A stretch of DNA of 64,000 bases from NCBI RefSeq assembly GCF_027887165.1, contig NC_077230.1, forward strand, positions 33,803,351 through 33,867,350, given 5' to 3'. The notes beneath the pieces were generated by a model that worked only from the letters and a program-made list of their open reading frames with translations, was not told the DNA's origin and ran no database searches. Positions within the stretch are counted from its first letter, which is position 1. Each line of letters starts with the position of its first letter. The translations under genes were made by a program, and so were the position numbers. This document shows, one piece after another, positions 60,365 to 64,000 of this stretch. This DNA comes from Monodelphis domestica. Taxonomy: Eukaryota; Chordata; Mammalia; Didelphimorphia; Didelphidae.

Positions 60365-60548
60365 AAAAAAAAAACCCTTACCTTCTCACTTAGAATCAAT
60401 GCTGTGTATAGTTTCCACAGCAGAAGAGTGGTAAGGGCTAGTCAATGGGGTTTAAGCGACTTGCCCAGGGTCACCAAGCTAGGAAGTGTCTGCGGACACA
60501 TTTCAACCCAGGACTTGGCTCTCAATTCACCGAGTCACCCAACTGCCT
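60365..60548 (-). repeat. tRNA-derived marsupial SINE (minus), right copy
   Basis: Same insertion as 4372-4552, with a longer uninterrupted A run. Confidence 0.85.
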
Positions 60549-61213
60549 CCAAACTGGTTCATTCTTGAAAGAAAATTGAAAAAAGTTACTTTTCTTTTGA
60601 TGAGTTACATGAATGATTCCAGTCATCCAAGTATCCCTGAAACTCATAAATTCTTTTAGATGGTTTCTGAGGAACTGAAGCTAACATGAGAAAAATGTTC
60701 CCTAGAAACTTACCCAGTCACCTGTGGGGAAACAATAACAGCAGATTCTAAAGAATGCCAGAAAAAGGAGTCCATGAATTTGTAAGAACACATATTTCTA
60801 TATATATGATATGTCTGAGGAAGCACAGACAGTTCTGTACTTGCTACCTCTGGGCTAAGCCATATTATCCTCCTTGAGGGCTGGTTGTTTCTCTCAAGCT
60901 CGGTGCCCACCATAAATACTTGTTGGCTAACTGGATTGATAAATGGAATTGTTTACACACTCGTTGCTAGGGGAGCTTGTTTTGAAACTTAGGAAGTAAA
61001 ATTATGTAAGTCTCAAGAAAGAAAAAGAAGTCTAAATATTAAATGTATAAAGGTGGTGAAATGGAAAGATTGGTAGGCCTAAGCTGAGGTATCTGTTAAC
61101 TTTTACTGCTGCTTTTTGACTGCTGGCTGACCATTCTGAGTTTCAAGGCAACTGAAGAGTTGATTCAAAAGAAATGACTGGTGGTTCCCTTAAGAGGGCC
61201 AAACACTCAACAG

Positions 61214-61325
61214 CCAATAAGAGATCATAGAACATAGAACAACTGTCAGGTTACCAAGGAATCAGGAGGATTATAAATAAAGCGAGGAGACTGGGGAGGT
61301 CATTCCTGCAAAGGAAACCAAGGAG
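61214..61325 (+). promoter_or_regulatory. Predicted core promoter and 5'UTR exon of gene D
   Basis: CCAAT is at 61214-61218, TATAAATA at 61272-61279 and the GAG/GTAGGA donor at 61325. All elements and spacings match the gene B promoter, with two substitutions nearby. Confidence 0.5.
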
Positions 61326-61854
61326 GTAGGATGTGTTAAGGGTTGGAAGGGTGGCAGTTTGATAAATTGTGGAATTATTTGTTTTAGAGTAGTTGCTGGG
61401 GATTTCTTTTTGTTGTGGAATGGTTTGATATGGAATTGGTGATTTTTGATGTATACATTTTTAAAAAATATTGATAAACAGAATTCTAAAGGGGACCTCA
61501 GAGATTTTGTCCATTTTCAAAGGAATTGAAGATTATTGAGGAATCTATAAATATTATAAAATACTATGGCAGGTTCCAGGGGGAAAATATATCCTAACCA
61601 ACATCTTCTAACGTGTTTTCTTTTTTATTTTAATTCTTTTTCTTTTTAACTTTTAACATCATTTCATGTTTTCTGTCTCATATGATTTTCACAATTTTGG
61701 TCAGTCATCTAGTGAACAAATCTATTAATATTGGGGAAAGAAGGAGTGGGATAAATCGTGGAAATTCATCTTTATATAAATATTTTGAAACATAAACCAA
61801 TCTATATGTATGTACTACATTTAAATAAATATAAATGTCTGAATATAAAGATGA

Positions 61855-63460
61855 AATTCAATTAATATCAATTAGTAATTAATGATCATCAATTAGTAAT
61901 TGTCACTAATGAATAATTGATTAATGATCACCAAGGAGTAATTATTATTAATTAATAATTGATTAATATTAGTTATTGATTATCAATCATTAAATTATTA
62001 AATTTTATTTTTATTTATATACATTTATTTAATTTATTTATTTTTAAACAATTTTATTTCATATTTATATATTTTTATTTATTAAATTATTTATTTTAAT
62101 TTAATTTATTTACATTTAAAAGTATTTATTTTATATATTTTATTTAAGTAATTATATTTATTTATAAATTCATTTATAATTAATAGAATTTAAAAATTTA
62201 TTAAATTATTAAAATATTGATTATTATTAATTATTGAAAATCACTAATTGATGATCAGTAATTGATCACTTATTAATTAGTGACAATTACTAATTGCTGA
62301 TCATTAATTAATAATAGACAATAATTATTATTTTAACCATCATTATTAATTACTATTAAACAATTATTAATTAATCTGCATTGATTAATAATTAATATTA
62401 ATCAATTAATAATTATTGATCAGTAATGAATAAAGTCATGATAATTTATTAATAATTAAATTAAATTATTTTAATGGATTGTCATTAATTAATAATTGAT
62501 AATGGTTATTATTTATAATAATTATTAATTAATATTAAGTAATTATTGATTAATGATAATTGACATTAATTATTTTATACTCATTATTATTAATTGCATC
62601 AAACAATTATTGATTTATTATCTTGAATTAATATTAACTGATTATTATTTGATGATAATTAATAATTAATATTAACAGATAATTGATAAGCATCAAATAA
62701 TCCTTAATTCAATTTGTTTGATATTAATTAATAATGATGGTTAAAATAATAATTAATGATGATCAATTAGTTATTGTTACTAATTAATAATTCATTATTT
62801 AATGAACCTCAATTGGTAATTATCCTTAATTAATAATTGATTAATATTAATTATTGATCATAAAATTATTGTGGTTTTGTTCATGTATATTTAATTAATT
62901 TATTTATTTTTAAATGGATTTTGTTGATATATAAATATATTTTATTTATTAAATTATTTATTTTTAAATTTAATTTTATGTATTTATAAATTAATTTAAT
63001 TTAATTTTAAAATCAATTTAAATAATATTTTATTAAATTCTTAAATAATAAACCATTAGTTATTAAATATTGATTGATAATAATTATTAATTAGTGAAAA
63101 TTACTAATTGATGATAATTAATCAATAATATTTTGGTATTGATTATTAAGTAAGTAACAATTAACTGATTATGAATTAATGATAATTAATCAATAATTGC
63201 TTCATAATAATTAATGATTATAAGTAATCAATATCAACGATAAATTAATGATCATGAATGAATAGTCGATCAATGCCAATTATTAATACATAGCAATTGT
63301 TAATGATAATCAGTTAAGAATTGATTATATAATATTTAAATTATTATAATACAATATATAATATAATATAATACAATATAATAATTATTATATTTTAAAT
63401 ACTGATTAAATTTCATTAATTAATATTAATATGTATTTAATATTAAAGGATTGTTTTAGA
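61855..63460. repeat. Extremely AT-rich low-complexity block, right copy
   Basis: Counterpart of 5850-7320, made of the same words. It differs from it far more, through many small gains, losses and shuffles, than the flanking DNA does. Confidence 0.9.
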
Positions 63461-63901
63461 ATATAAAGAAAAGAATGTTAGTCAATATGCCTTGTACCAC
63501 TTACCATAAACATTTCTTAGGCTATAGCAAAATTGTATATAGCTTTAGAATTCCTCCCCTTCCATTAGATATAATGCTGAATTTTTCCCGTCAAATTTAA
63601 TGAACATACAGGATTAAATTTGAACATATGAGATACATTTTGAAATGAAATATTACTCTTGTGTATATTGGGGCTGAACACTTAGATAAAAGGAATTTTT
63701 AAGGGGGTATCATTTAATGTCAAGAGACTGATCAAGAAAACTAATTTTTACAAATAAAATTAATACACCACTGTACTTTGAAATTATTTATATTTTGTTG
63801 ACCATGCACTTTAAAAATTATTTTTATTTTTATTCAAGTAAAGATCAGAATTTTCTTGTTCAAGAACCTTGTTTATAGCTTTTAATCTTCTCTGTGAAAA
63901 A

Positions 63902-63956
63902 ATGATGCAAAGAAGAGTCCAGAACCTCGATTTATTTTCTTGTCAAATAGACAAAG
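63902..63956 (+). CDS. Gene D: first coding exon of the next PDZ-SAM copy (partial)
   Basis: It has ATGATG and the same 18 codons as gene B exon 1, donor GTAAGC at 63957, with identical flank to the window end. Upstream of the ATG the frame differs from gene B and meets a stop (the TAA at 63840-63842, and no earlier Met), which supports the ATG as the true start. The rest of the gene lies outside the window. It is expected to be a close duplicate of gene B. Confidence 0.68.
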
Positions 63957-64000
63957 GTAAGCTTTAACTATAAAATTGCTTATTTCATACATGTATGCCA

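Larger units (their letters stand above)
58172..61200. other. Spacer between module C and promoter of D
   Basis: Second copy of 2161-5200, with the TG run (59440-59488), the SINE (60365-60548) and the same L2-like end. No gene was recognised. Confidence 0.65.
49684..64000 (+). repeat. Right copy of recent segmental duplication, with L1 insertion
   Basis: This is the partner of 1-7866, in direct orientation. It holds the last exons of module C, the spacer, a second promoter and the first coding exon of gene D. It is longer because of the 6.3 kb L1 at 50765-57066 and because its AT-rich block is longer. The repeat distance implies a tandem unit of about 49.7 kb containing one B-type and one C-type copy. 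Confidence 0.93.

Noticed and set aside
61855-63460. Origin- or satellite-like element in the AT block
   Set aside because: There is no fixed repeat period and no known origin motif set; only low complexity can be stated.

Overview
The window is vertebrate nuclear DNA, and the repeats point to a marsupial, most probably a didelphid opossum. The tRNA-derived SINE at 15455-15658 and the very abundant L1 copies are of types I associate with opossum genomes. I could not search a database, so the species is an inference. No bacterial, organellar or CRISPR features were seen.

The main content is a tandem cluster of small multi-exon genes related to neurabin/spinophilin (PPP1R9 family). I reconstructed them by hand from splice sites and exon phases. 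Gene B (7768-29734) is complete: 11 coding exons whose phases all match give a protein of 420 residues with a neurabin-type PDZ domain, a helical charged linker, a basic aromatic hinge and a C-terminal SAM domain. It lacks the long actin-binding and PP1-binding N terminus of true neurabins. A CCAAT box and a TATA box at about 5.2 kb look like its promoter. Gene A (171-1940) is the 3' end of an upstream copy. Module C (40307-57981) has the linker, hinge and SAM exons in an open frame but no PDZ exons or promoter that I can find. Gene D (63902 on) is the first coding exon of the next copy, with its own promoter at about 61.2 kb.

Layout: 1-2160 last exons and 3'UTR of A; 2160-5200 spacer with a SINE and a TG run; 5212-5323 promoter of B; 5850-7320 extremely AT-rich block; 7704-29734 gene B, with old L1 pieces, a SINE and a probable solo LTR in its introns; 29790-31225 a 40-42 bp minisatellite in the 3'UTR of B; 31.2-40.3 kb a graveyard of L1 and SINE pieces; 40307-57981 module C, with a full-length young L1 (50765-57066, minus strand) in its SAM intron; 58.2-64.0 kb a second copy of the A-B spacer leading into D.

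Two layers of duplication are visible. B and C are old diverged paralogues that share intron sequence and even an antisense L1. On top of that, 1-7866 and 49684-64000 are near-identical (about 1-2% different by eye), so a B+C unit of about 49.7 kb was recently duplicated in tandem. The full-length L1 sits only in the right copy and so came later; its ORF1 is open and its ORF2 has one frameshift and two nonsense codons.
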